NCBI GenBank assembly: GCA_003520455.1
Contig: DOUV01000569.1
Span: 1-21,060, forward strand
Reading direction: 5' to 3'
Source: Chloroflexota bacterium
GTDB lineage: Bacteria > Chloroflexota > Anaerolineae > Ardenticatenales > Ardenticatenaceae
DNA: 21,060 bases
Part shown: piece by piece, positions 13,827 through 21,026 of the stretch
How positions within the stretch are numbered: position 1 is the first letter of the stretch
How the letters are laid out: each line of letters starts with the position of its first letter
Notes under the pieces: model-generated
The model's database searches: none
What the model was told of the DNA's origin: nothing
What the model saw: the letters and a program-made list of their open reading frames with translations, nothing else
Translations under genes and position numbers: made by a program

Positions 13827-14825
13827 CTACACCAGTTTCAGCAGGCTGGCGGCGGTCTGGCCCGCAATCTGGCGCCGGTCGGCCTGAGCCAGGTTGCTCA
13901 AATTGGCAATGGTCCCCATCGGCTGTGGATCGGCCATATCAAAGGGGTAATCTGTACCCAGTAACAGCCGTCCCGGACCTGCGAGCGATACCAGGTACTC
14001 CAGGGCCGGGGAGAAGTGTGCGATAGTATCGAAGTAGAAGCGGTCAATGTAGCTACTGGGCCGCTGGGGAATTGCAACCGCGCACTCTGGCCGGACGGAG
14101 TAGCCGTGTTCCCAACGGCCACGCACCCAAGGGACGTACCCTCCGGTATGGGCCAGACAGATCTTCAGGCGCGGAAAGTCGGCCATGACGCCACCGAAAA
14201 CCAGGCGCGCGGCCGCGAGCGTGGTATCCAGCGGGTTGCCGATCAGATTCCACAGGTGATACGCCTGCATCCGCTCGGCACCTGCAACGTTGTACGGGTG
14301 CAGAAAGACGAAGAGGTCAAGCTCCTCCAGGGCGGCCCACAACGGACGCAGTCGGTGATCATCAAGCTCTACTTCGCCGGCATGCGAGCCAATCTCCACA
14401 CCTTTAAAATCGTGCTCGTTGACGGCCCGGCGCAGCTCTACCAGCGCCGCTTCGACATGTGGCAAAGGGAGGGTTGCTAGACCTACGAACCGATCCGGAA
14501 ACGCCCTCGTGGTCTCAGCAAGGTCATCGTTCTGAAGGCGTGCCAGCTCACTGCCGGCCACTGGGTCCAATTCATAGTGGAATAGAAAAGGGATCACCGA
14601 GATGGCCTGGATATCGATGCCCGTTGCGTCCATGTCCTTGAGGCGCTGGACAGGGTTGTGGAACGAGCGCGCCAGGCGGCCAGGGTTTCGGCCCTGGATG
14701 ATGAAACGCTCGCCACCCTGGCCGTCATCGACGAGACGCGAGCCCCAATAGCCGGCGCGGAGTGTCTCCAATGTCCGTCGGCCAAGAAAATGGGCGTGGA
14801 TATCTATATTCAGACCGTCACTCAC
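13827..14825 (-). CDS. Amidohydrolase family 2 protein, ACMSD-like decarboxylase/hydrolase
   Basis: A 332-residue metal-dependent TIM barrel. Numbered from GTG 14825: zinc ligands H10 and H12 (DIHAHF), H176 (FLHPYN), H226 (LAHTGGY) and D292 (LGTDYPF). From memory, the equivalent residues in 2-amino-3-carboxymuconate-semialdehyde decarboxylase are H9, H11, H177, H228 and D294, so the spacing agrees closely. The family (ACMSD, gamma-resorcylate and 5-carboxyvanillate decarboxylases, some hydrolases) mostly performs non-oxidative decarboxylation of unsaturated or aromatic acids. GTG 14825 has GAGG 8 bases upstream. ATG 14846, seven codons earlier, has no visible ribosome binding site and would overlap the permease gene by 11 bp. 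It directly follows the transporter genes, so it may act early on the imported compound. Confidence 0.88.
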   Translation of the reverse strand: MSDGLNIDIHAHFLGRRTLETLRAGYWGSRLVDDGQGGERFIIQGRNPGRLARSFHNPVQRLKDMDATGIDIQAISVIPFLFHYELDPVAGSELARLQNDDLAETTRAFPDRFVGLATLPLPHVEAALVELRRAVNEHDFKGVEIGSHAGEVELDDHRLRPLWAALEELDLFVFLHPYNVAGAERMQAYHLWNLIGNPLDTTLAAARLVFGGVMADFPRLKICLAHTGGYVPWVRGRWEHGYSVRPECAVAIPQRPSSYIDRFYFDTIAHFSPALEYLVSLAGPGRLLLGTDYPFDMADPQPMGTIANLSNLAQADRRQIAGQTAASLLKLV

Positions 14826-14835
14826 CTTTTGGCCC

Positions 14836-15660
14836 TCACCCACCATAGTGCCAGTGCAGGAGGCGTTTCTGAACCAATATGATGATCCCCATCGCCAGCA
14901 GGCCGATGGCAGCCATCGCGACCATTCCCACGAGTACGATATCTGTTCGAAAGACTTCGCGCGCGCTCATCATCATGTAGCCGAGGCCCGAAGTCGCGCC
15001 GGCCAATTCGGCCGCGACGACAAAGCGGACCGAGTTCCCCAGCCCGATGGTCAGACCGGTAAAGAGGTATGGAAGCGTCGCAGGCAACGACACGTGGACA
15101 AAGATCTGGCGCTGGTTGGCGCCCAAGCTACGCGCTGCATCTACGATCTTTGGTTCCACACTTCGGATGCCGGCGGCTGCGTTGACAAGCGTAGGGAAGA
15201 AGGCCCCGAGGAAGATGATGTAAAGCTTCGAGGCCTCGCCAAACCCGAACCAGATGATTGCTAATGGGATCCACGCCACCGGTGAAATCTGGCGTAACAC
15301 ATCGAAGATCGGCTCGAAGATGTCGGCCAGTAAGGGAGAGCGCCCGATCAGGATCCCCATGATACTGCCCAATCCTGTGGCGAGCGTAAAGCCGGCGGCA
15401 ATCCGAAACAGGCTGGCGAACAGATCATGCTGAAGCTCGCCGGTCGCCAACAGTTCCTGCGCAGCACGGATAACGTCGGCCGGCGGTGGCAGAAAGAGCG
15501 GTGTGACGAGTTGAAGGGAAGTGACCAGAAACCACAGCGCCGGGATCAGGAGGAGGGAGAGCACGCTCAGTGGATGAACCGGTCCATTCTGCGTCCAGTG
15601 GCGCAGTCGTGAGACCCAGGACAGAGAAGGGGATGTTACCGTCCGGCTGGCAGCCCTCAT
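14836..15660 (-). CDS. ABC transporter permease, SsuC/TauC/NrtB type (second)
   Basis: A 274-residue binding-protein-dependent permease with about six membrane segments. The cytoplasmic EAA loop that docks to the ATPase is DAARSLGANQRQIF...LP at 174-194. ISPVAWIPLAIIWFGFGE (125-142) is typical of the nitrate/sulfonate/taurine/thiamine-precursor uptake group. It resembles the preceding permease along its length, so the two probably form a heterodimeric channel in the inner membrane. ATG 15660 lies 9 bases after the previous stop with only a weak ribosome binding site. Substrates of this group include sulfonates, nitrate, bicarbonate, phthalate and pyrimidine precursors; none can be chosen from sequence. 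Confidence 0.92.
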   Translation of the reverse strand: MRAASRTVTSPSLSWVSRLRHWTQNGPVHPLSVLSLLLIPALWFLVTSLQLVTPLFLPPPADVIRAAQELLATGELQHDLFASLFRIAAGFTLATGLGSIMGILIGRSPLLADIFEPIFDVLRQISPVAWIPLAIIWFGFGEASKLYIIFLGAFFPTLVNAAAGIRSVEPKIVDAARSLGANQRQIFVHVSLPATLPYLFTGLTIGLGNSVRFVVAAELAGATSGLGYMMMSAREVFRTDIVLVGMVAMAAIGLLAMGIIILVQKRLLHWHYGG

Positions 15661-15669
15661 CGTTGTTGC

Positions 15670-16479
15670 CTACGCCCTACTGCTCGCGTGCCACGAGAGG
15701 AAACGCCGCTGCAATGCGTTCACAATACTGACCAGGGTGAACCCTATGAGCCCGATGAGGGCCATACCGAGCAGGACGATATCCGTGCGGAAGAACCGTC
15801 GTGCATCAGTGATCATCCAACCCAGGCCCGCGGTGGCCGCCAAGAGTTCGGCCGCGACTAAAACCGAAAAGGCAGTGCCCACCGCCAGGGAGAGGCCAGT
15901 TGCTATTTGGGGTAACGCGGCCGGAAGCAAGACGTAGAGAAAGATCTGGCGTGGGTTCGCACCCAGGCTCTGGGCGGCGCGGATGAGTTGCCGATCGACG
16001 GACTGGACACCGTCAAAGGTATTGGTCACGACAATAAAGAATACGCCGTAGGCAATCAGAAATATCTTGCCCGACTCACCGATGCCAAACCAGATCAGCA
16101 CCAGCGGGATCCAGACGAGGGCGGGGATTGGTCGGATTAGTTCGATGCTCGGGCGAAGGAGGAGCCGAATCGTCCGAACCTGCCCCATCAAAATCCCGAT
16201 GAAAATACCTACCAGAGATCCGGCCGTGAAGCCCTGGAAGATACGGGTCAGGCTAACGAGAACGTGACGTTGCAGCTCACCTCGGCCGACAAGCTGCAAC
16301 CCGATATCGAGCACCGCATCGGGTGGCGGAAGGAAGAGAGGCGACGTGAGCTTCAGATGTGCCACGACGTACCAGAGTGCCACAAAACCAACGACAGAGC
16401 CGACGCGTCGCCAGGCTCTTGGAATGCCTGGTCGGCGTGGTACGGTTGTCTCGGTCCGCGACAGGGCGTTGGCAGTCAT
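15670..16479 (-). CDS. ABC transporter permease, SsuC/TauC/NrtB type (first)
   Basis: A 269-residue membrane protein with about six hydrophobic segments. The EAA loop is RAAQSLGANPRQIF...LP at 168-187, and IRPIPALVWIPLVLIWFGIG (115-134) is the conserved pre-EAA stretch of the family. Its ATG overlaps the stop of the ATPase gene as ATGA (16479-16476), so the two are translationally coupled. Together with the second permease and the ATPase it makes an importer core. The periplasmic or lipid-anchored binding protein that would set specificity is not next to it. Confidence 0.92.
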   Translation of the reverse strand: MTANALSRTETTVPRRPGIPRAWRRVGSVVGFVALWYVVAHLKLTSPLFLPPPDAVLDIGLQLVGRGELQRHVLVSLTRIFQGFTAGSLVGIFIGILMGQVRTIRLLLRPSIELIRPIPALVWIPLVLIWFGIGESGKIFLIAYGVFFIVVTNTFDGVQSVDRQLIRAAQSLGANPRQIFLYVLLPAALPQIATGLSLAVGTAFSVLVAAELLAATAGLGWMITDARRFFRTDIVLLGMALIGLIGFTLVSIVNALQRRFLSWHASSRA

Positions 16480-17333
16480 GGACGTACCGTTTCCTGCTCC
16501 ACAGTGCGAAGCACTTCGGATTTGAGCAACTCCTCGATCTTGCCATATAACGCGGCAAACGCAGTTGACGTGCGGCTACGCGGACGCGGGAGAGAAACAT
16601 CGATGATGCTTTTGATCTGGCCCGGGACTGCGGTCATCACCAAGATACGGTCCGCGAGGTAGATGGACTCGTTGATGGAGTGCGTGACAAAGAGGACGGT
16701 CTTATGGGTCTGCTGCCAGATGCGAAGTAATTCCTCTTGCATGATCACCCGAGTCTGAGCATCCAACGCGCCAAACGGCTCATCGAGGAGGAGAATTTGG
16801 GGATCGATGGCCAGTGCGCGGGCGATCGCGGTTCGTTGTCGCATGCCACCTGAAAGCTGGTACGGGTAGGCCTCGGCGAAGGCCGTCAGGCCGACCATAT
16901 CGATGTAGCGCCTGGCAATCTCGCGTCGCTCTCTTTTGGGAAGCCCTGCCATCTGCAGACCGAATTCTACGTTTCCAAGCACCGTGCGCCAGGCAAAGAG
17001 CGCAAACTCTTGAAAGACCATCACGCGGTCTGGGCCTGGACCTGTTACGGGCTTGCCATCAACCAGGACCTCGCCTTCGGAGGCCGGCAGGTACCCCGCG
17101 ACGATATTGAGGAAGGTGGACTTCCCGCAGCCACTCGGCCCGAGGAAACAGACCAATTCGTGATCACGGACTGCCAAATCAATGTCTTTAATCGCCAAAA
17201 AGCTTCCCCGGCCGGCAGTGTCAAATCGCTTCGAGACCCCGATGGCCTCGATCACAGGCCGTAATGGGGCCACCGGGGTGCGCTGTGCTGATTGAATATC
17301 TTGAATCGACCCGTGGGTCTGGGAGGGCAGCAT
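16476..17333 (-). CDS. ABC transporter ATP-binding protein, SsuB/TauB/NrtD type
   Basis: A 285-residue ATPase with all motifs intact: Walker A GPSGCGKST (65-73), Q-loop Q108 (VFQEFALF), signature LSGGMRQR (160-167), Walker B LLLDEP (181-186) and switch His H218 (VTHSINE). An N-terminal extension of about 26 residues precedes the domain. The QEFALFAWRTV stretch and the HSINESIYLADRI region are typical of the nitrate/sulfonate/taurine group. ATG 17333 has AGGA 11 bases upstream. It powers the two permeases that follow, the first of which overlaps its stop. The 141-bp gap to the GntR gene upstream shows no clear promoter or terminator. Confidence 0.93.
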   Translation of the reverse strand: MLPSQTHGSIQDIQSAQRTPVAPLRPVIEAIGVSKRFDTAGRGSFLAIKDIDLAVRDHELVCFLGPSGCGKSTFLNIVAGYLPASEGEVLVDGKPVTGPGPDRVMVFQEFALFAWRTVLGNVEFGLQMAGLPKRERREIARRYIDMVGLTAFAEAYPYQLSGGMRQRTAIARALAIDPQILLLDEPFGALDAQTRVIMQEELLRIWQQTHKTVLFVTHSINESIYLADRILVMTAVPGQIKSIIDVSLPRPRSRTSTAFAALYGKIEELLKSEVLRTVEQETVRP

Positions 17334-17474
17334 GTTATTGCTCTTCCTGGTATGCGGGTCTGGAAAGTGCCGGAGCTATGAAAACATCAGAGGGCAAGTC
17401 ATGGCAGGCTGGTACTGTGGCAGCGCCAAGGGCAAGCTACTATAACTTCGGGTGGCTGCGCCAATCGAAGTTTG

Positions 17475-18164
17475 CTACTCAAAGTCAGCATCCGGCAGTT
17501 CGGCGACATGTGGGAGGTTCGACAGCAAGGCGTCGAGAGCCTGACGGAGGTGATCCTTCGCAAGTTGTTCGGCCTTCTCAGCATCGCGGGCCGCCAAAGC
17601 TTCGCACAAAGCCTTATGGACAGAGTGGGCGCGCTGAATTCGACCCTCGCCGGAAAGGTAGATCCTCAGATAAGGCTCAACCACATTGCGCAGATTCATT
17701 ACTAAAGCCCGCAGCCGGGGTTGCTGCGCTGCTTTGAAGATAGTATCATGGAAAGCGGTATTCAATACATGGTAGCGAGCCGGAGTCGCTTGCGAAATTT
17801 CCATTTCGTCTATCAGGTCATTCAATCGAGCCAGACTATCGGCGGTGATGGAGGCGGCAGCCAGGCGGGTCGCCCAACCCTCCAGCAGAATTCGTATTGA
17901 GAAAATCTCCTCGATCTCGGCGGTTGAGAGCTCTGTGACGATAACACCTCGGTGAGGGTAGATCATGACATAGCCCTCGGCTGCAAGGGTGCGGAATGCC
18001 TCGCGCACAGGCATCCGACTGATACCATACTCAGCAGCAATTTCGTCTTGGATCAGCTTTTGGCCGGGCTTCAACTGCCCGTTTATGATTGCCTGGCGGA
18101 GATGGTTCGCTACAACCAGGTGAATGGTGCGATTCTGATTCAGTGTGTGGCTCTTAGAGGTCAT
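17475..18164 (-). CDS. GntR-family transcriptional regulator with FCD ligand domain
   Basis: A 229-residue FadR-type regulator: winged helix-turn-helix at about 12-78 (GISRMPVREAFRTLAAEGYV) and an all-helical FCD effector domain (82-220). The putative metal/ligand site of FCD proteins is recognisable as N135, H139 (LNTAFH), H183 (HSVHKAL) and H205 (KDHL). Such proteins usually repress carbohydrate, amino-acid or organic-acid catabolic genes and release DNA when they bind a small acid, often through the metal. It is first in the minus-strand run, just upstream of the ABC genes, so it is the likely local regulator. It has a strong promoter overlapped by a palindrome, suggesting autoregulation. 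The ATG at 18164 has no clear ribosome binding site. Confidence 0.92.
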   Translation of the reverse strand: MTSKSHTLNQNRTIHLVVANHLRQAIINGQLKPGQKLIQDEIAAEYGISRMPVREAFRTLAAEGYVMIYPHRGVIVTELSTAEIEEIFSIRILLEGWATRLAAASITADSLARLNDLIDEMEISQATPARYHVLNTAFHDTIFKAAQQPRLRALVMNLRNVVEPYLRIYLSGEGRIQRAHSVHKALCEALAARDAEKAEQLAKDHLRQALDALLSNLPHVAELPDADFE

Positions 18165-18170
18165 GCGCAG

Positions 18171-18189
18171 ACTCTACATGTTATAGAGT
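18171..18189. promoter_or_regulatory. Inverted repeat just before the GntR start, possible second operator
   Basis: ACTCTA (18171-18176) and TAGAGT (18184-18189) form a perfect 6-bp inverted repeat around 7 bases, ending 7 bases before the GntR start codon. Its size and symmetry suit a dimeric winged-helix regulator. In the mRNA it could also form a hairpin over the translation initiation region. Function is inferred from position only. Confidence 0.4.
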
Positions 18190-18199
18190 AGAAGAAATT

Positions 18200-18235
18200 G
18201 GATATTGGATTGGATATTGTATCGGATATTGGATC
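18200..18235. repeat. Three tandem 12-bp direct repeats upstream of the GntR gene
   Basis: GGATATTG occurs at 18200, 18212 and 18224, an exact 12-bp period. The full units are GGATATTGGATT, GGATATTGTATC and GGATATTGGATC, and the last unit is half of the 16-bp palindrome. The repeats are AT-rich in a GC-rich neighbourhood and lie in the transcribed leader, downstream of the predicted start site. They look like iterated protein-binding sites. Confidence 0.75.
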
Positions 18236-18241
18236 CAATAT
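18226..18241. promoter_or_regulatory. Perfect 16-bp palindrome overlapping the GntR -10 box (putative operator)
   Basis: ATATTGGATCCAATAT is a perfect 16-bp palindrome that overlaps five of the six bases of the predicted -10 hexamer at 18237-18242. A bound dimer would block RNA polymerase. The obvious candidate is the GntR/FCD protein encoded immediately downstream, by analogy with other autorepressed FadR-type regulators. Confidence 0.65.
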
Positions 18242-18265
18242 AACCTGGTTTTCTCCCCTTGTCAA
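18237..18265 (-). promoter_or_regulatory. Sigma-70-type promoter for the GntR gene
   Basis: On the minus strand a perfect -35 box TTGACA (18265-18260) is separated by exactly 17 bases from TATATT (18242-18237), a 5/6 match to the -10 consensus. The start site would be near 18230, giving a leader of about 65 bases to the ATG at 18164. It is by far the best promoter match I found in the window and could also drive the transporter and catabolic genes. Confidence 0.75.
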
Positions 18266-18796
18266 GGACCAAAATGGCTTGGGGTGCCCTGCTGCTTTGA
18301 TGAGACCCTGGGCCAACCCGAGGTGAGGAGACGGTCGCGCCGTCGTCAAGGCCAGCCCACGGCAAGCTGGAAAGAGCGATGGCCTGCGAGTGAGAGGACG
18401 AGGCGGCGGATGACACAGGCAAGGTCCGGGAATCGCAGAACCTGCCTGCCGAGGTGGACGTAATCGCCACCACCCTCTTCTTTGCCGGACAGAGTCGTTC
18501 GATCTGCGGCCTCGTGAAGCGCGCAATCTCCCCACGAAAGAGACAGGGACGGTTTTTGGACAGAAGACGATTTGATATTTACACTCCTACAGCCAGTGGG
18601 AGAGCTGCTTGATCCCTTCTCACTCATAGTGAGCCGCCTTTAGGATGCGGCGCACCTTCGAGGAGATCGATGTGATGGTGGCTTCCCGTTTGAGCCACCT
18701 CCGTTTCGACCGCCTGAGGCAGTGGCTTTGTGATGAGTGAGCGAGATAGAATCTTTCACCTGCAACCTTCTGACCACCGGTCACCGGAGTTCATCT
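18266..18796. other. Gene-poor spacer between the divergent GntR and cyclodeaminase genes
   Basis: About 530 bases with no gene I can support. Short frames exist on both strands, such as a minus-strand frame ending at 18346 and a plus-strand frame 18645-18740, but they have no recognisable domain or clear ribosome binding site. They may be decayed coding sequence. The spacer contains a perfect inverted repeat CTCACT-CAT-AGTGAG (18619-18633) and a GGTGGCT/AGCCACC pair (18677-18699). No good plus-strand promoter for the cyclodeaminase gene is evident. Confidence 0.5.
18619..18633. promoter_or_regulatory. Inverted repeat CTCACT-CAT-AGTGAG
   Basis: A perfect 6-bp inverted repeat with a 3-base centre, about 165 bases upstream of the cyclodeaminase-family start. 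It could be an operator for a dimeric regulator of the plus-strand module or a short hairpin. No T-run follows. It is not similar to the palindrome at the GntR promoter, so a different factor would be expected. Confidence 0.3.
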
Positions 18797-19771
18797 ATGG
18801 CCTTACTTTTAACTCGACACGACGTCACCCGCCTGGTTGACATGACCGCGGCGCTCGAGGCGGTGGAAACGGCTTTTCGCCAGCAAGGCGCCGGGAGCGC
18901 GGTCAACGAGCCCCGGCAGCGGGTGCGCCAACCGCAGGGCATCCTCCACCTGATGGGCGCCGCGCTCCCCGAGCTGGGCTACTGGGGTTTCAAGGCTTAC
19001 ACCACGACCCGCCAGGGTGCTCACTTCCTTGTCTCGCTCTACGATACCGCCAGCGGTCAACTCCTGGCTCTGATCGAGGCCAACACCCTGGGACAGCTGC
19101 GGACCGGCGCCGCCAGTGGCATCGCCACCAAGTTCTGCGCCCGCCCCGACGCCAGCCGCCTGGGCCTCTTCGGCAGCGGCTTCCAGGCCGAGGCCCAGTT
19201 GGCCGCCATCGCCGCCGTCCGGCCACTCACTGAGGTCCACGTCTATAGTCGCACGCCCGAGCATCGCGAGCACGTCGCCCAGACGATGAGCAGTCGCCTC
19301 GGCCTGACAGTCTCGCCGGTGGCGATACCGCGCGACGCTGTCGCCGGGTGCGACATCGTGACGACGATCACCTCGAGTCGCGAGCCGCTCTTCGACGGCC
19401 GTTGGCTCGCCCCAGGCACCCACATCAACGCCGCGGGCAGCAATGCCCTGATCCGCGCCGAGGTCGATACCACTACGATTGCCCGCACCGATCGCATCTT
19501 CGTGGACGATAAGCAACAGGCCCGCATCGAGTCAGGCGAGTTGCTGGCCGCCTACGAGCGCAACCAGCTCAACTGGCAGCGCGTCCGTGAGCTGGGCGAT
19601 GCCGTCTCCGGGCTCGTCCCGGCGCGGGGTGGGCCGGATGAGATCACGCTGTTCGCCTCGCAGGGCATCGCTCTCTGGGACATCGCTCTGGCGGCCTGCG
19701 TCTACGAGCGGGCCCGGGACGAGGGGGTGGGCCAGGAGATCGCGCTGTTTGACGCAACCGGCGCAGGGTGA
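18797..19771 (+). CDS. Ornithine cyclodeaminase/mu-crystallin family protein
   Basis: A 324-residue NAD(P)-binding protein. Visible family residues are R40/R42 (EPRQRV), K66 (GFKAY), RTGA at 102-105, the Rossmann glycines GSGFQA (126-131), D224 (AEVDTT) and DD at 237-238. From memory these correspond to R45, K69, R112 and D228 of bacterial ornithine cyclodeaminase. Members act as ornithine cyclodeaminase, alanine dehydrogenase, ketimine reductase or opine-type enzymes, so the substrate is open. ATG 18797 with GGAG 7 bases upstream is preferred over a GTG at 18737 in the same frame. It is transcribed away from the GntR gene and may form a unit with the BNR-repeat gene. Confidence 0.9.
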   Translation: MALLLTRHDVTRLVDMTAALEAVETAFRQQGAGSAVNEPRQRVRQPQGILHLMGAALPELGYWGFKAYTTTRQGAHFLVSLYDTASGQLLALIEANTLGQLRTGAASGIATKFCARPDASRLGLFGSGFQAEAQLAAIAAVRPLTEVHVYSRTPEHREHVAQTMSSRLGLTVSPVAIPRDAVAGCDIVTTITSSREPLFDGRWLAPGTHINAAGSNALIRAEVDTTTIARTDRIFVDDKQQARIESGELLAAYERNQLNWQRVRELGDAVSGLVPARGGPDEITLFASQGIALWDIALAACVYERARDEGVGQEIALFDATGAG

Positions 19772-19776
19772 AGTGC

Positions 19777-19858
19777 GCCAGGTTGAACCGGGTTGAATAT
19801 GACAGGTTGCAGGTTGAAGGGTGCGGCTCGAAGACAGCACCTTCAACCTGCAACTTGC
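19777..19858. repeat. Heptanucleotide-type repeats forming a long imperfect inverted repeat
   Basis: Several copies of AGGTTGA, GGGTTGA and AGGTTGC are followed by the reverse complement CCTTCAACCTGCAA. The arms at about 19807-19824 and 19837-19853 pair over 17 bp with one bulge and a 12-base loop. A related ACCTGCAACCTTC lies at 18758-18770, on the other side of the cyclodeaminase gene. There is no T-run, so it is not a clean terminator. Similar low-complexity heptamer repeats occur scattered in some Chloroflexota and cyanobacterial genomes. Confidence 0.7.
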
Positions 19859-19958
19859 GAACCCGCACCCCCTGCGCGCCCCGACACCATTGACACCGCC
19901 CATCGCCCGCCAGTACAATGGAGAGAGCAGGCGACCGGCGTATGGAGAGAGGTGCACA

Positions 19959-21017
19959 ATGGACCGGAGCACAGTGTGGGTGCTTGTCGGGACTGGGGCG
20001 GGCGCCTACCTGCTGGTCAACGACCATCATCAAGGCTGGCAGCGACAGGGACCATTCCTGCCGGAGCACCATATCAATTGCCTCGTGATCGACACTCGAA
20101 CGAGCGCCGCGCCGGAGACCCTCTTCGCGGGCGGGCCCAGCGGTCTGTTCCGCAGCCGCGATGGGGGCGGGAGTTGGCGTCAACTCACCGACGGGCTGAT
20201 CTTCGATCAGGTCTGGAGCGTCGAGCCGGGGCATTCAGCCCACCCGGGGCGCATCTACTGCGGTGTCGAGCCCGCGGGGCTCTTCGTGAGCGATGATGAT
20301 GGCGAGCACTGGGCCCCGGTCCACGGTCTCAACCAACACGAGACGCACGATGAGTGGTGGCCAGGCGGTGGTGGTCTCTGCCTGCACACCATCCTGTTGG
20401 ACCCGAGCAACCCCGAATGCCAGTTTGTCGGCATCAGTGTCGCCGGGGTCTTTCGGAGCGAAGACGGTGGCACTACCTGGACGCCCCTGAATGAGGGCGT
20501 CCCCCTCCCCGATGATCCTGGCAATGTGCGCTTTCCCCAGGTCCACCGCTGCGTTCACAAGTTCGTGCGCGACGCCAACCAGCCCGAATGCCTCTTCCAA
20601 CAGAATCACGTCGGTGTCTTTGAGAGTCGAGATGGCGGTGCGACCTGGGCCGATATCGGCGCGGGGCTCCCGCACACCTTCGGCTTCGCGATCGCCGCGC
20701 ACCCCCATGAGAGCGACATCTTCTGGGTGATTCCGGCGGACGAGAAACGCCTCCGCATCGAGGGCCAACTGACAGTCTGGCGCCGGCAGCAAGGCTGCTG
20801 GGAGCCGCTTACGGTGGGACTCCCCGCCGACGTCGCCCTCAATGTCTACCGCGACGGGTTCGCGACCGACTGCCGGCTACCCTGCGGCCTCTATTTCGGC
20901 ACCAGCGATGGCACGCTGTGGTACAGTCCCGACGAAGGAAATCACTGGGAACCGCTGGCCCAGGGGCTGCCGCCGATCTACAGCGTCAAGGCGGTCACGT
21001 GGCCAACGGCGCTCTGA
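19959..21017 (+). CDS. BNR/Asp-box repeat beta-propeller protein (sialidase/VPS10-like)
   Basis: A 352-residue protein with five Asp-box motifs (SxDxGxxW): S66-W73 (SRDGGGSW), S111-W118, S167-W174, S223-W230 and S323-W330. These mark successive blades of a beta-propeller of the sialidase/BNR or sortilin-VPS10-like kind. No signal peptide or membrane segment is visible at the chosen start, so the protein is probably cytoplasmic, unlike secreted sialidases; the catalytic Arg triad of sialidases is not evident. ATG 19959 with GAGAGG 6 bases upstream is preferred over a start at 19821 that lies inside the repeat hairpin. Function unknown: a carbohydrate-active or scaffold role is possible. It follows the cyclodeaminase gene by 187 bp on the same strand. 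Confidence 0.85.
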   Translation: MDRSTVWVLVGTGAGAYLLVNDHHQGWQRQGPFLPEHHINCLVIDTRTSAAPETLFAGGPSGLFRSRDGGGSWRQLTDGLIFDQVWSVEPGHSAHPGRIYCGVEPAGLFVSDDDGEHWAPVHGLNQHETHDEWWPGGGGLCLHTILLDPSNPECQFVGISVAGVFRSEDGGTTWTPLNEGVPLPDDPGNVRFPQVHRCVHKFVRDANQPECLFQQNHVGVFESRDGGATWADIGAGLPHTFGFAIAAHPHESDIFWVIPADEKRLRIEGQLTVWRRQQGCWEPLTVGLPADVALNVYRDGFATDCRLPCGLYFGTSDGTLWYSPDEGNHWEPLAQGLPPIYSVKAVTWPTAL

Positions 21018-21026
21018 GGGGAAGAG

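Noticed and set aside
18346..18627. 93-codon minus-strand frame in the regulator spacer, considered as a transposase remnant
   Set aside because: No catalytic motif, terminal repeats or target duplication, and no ribosome binding site. At most degraded sequence.
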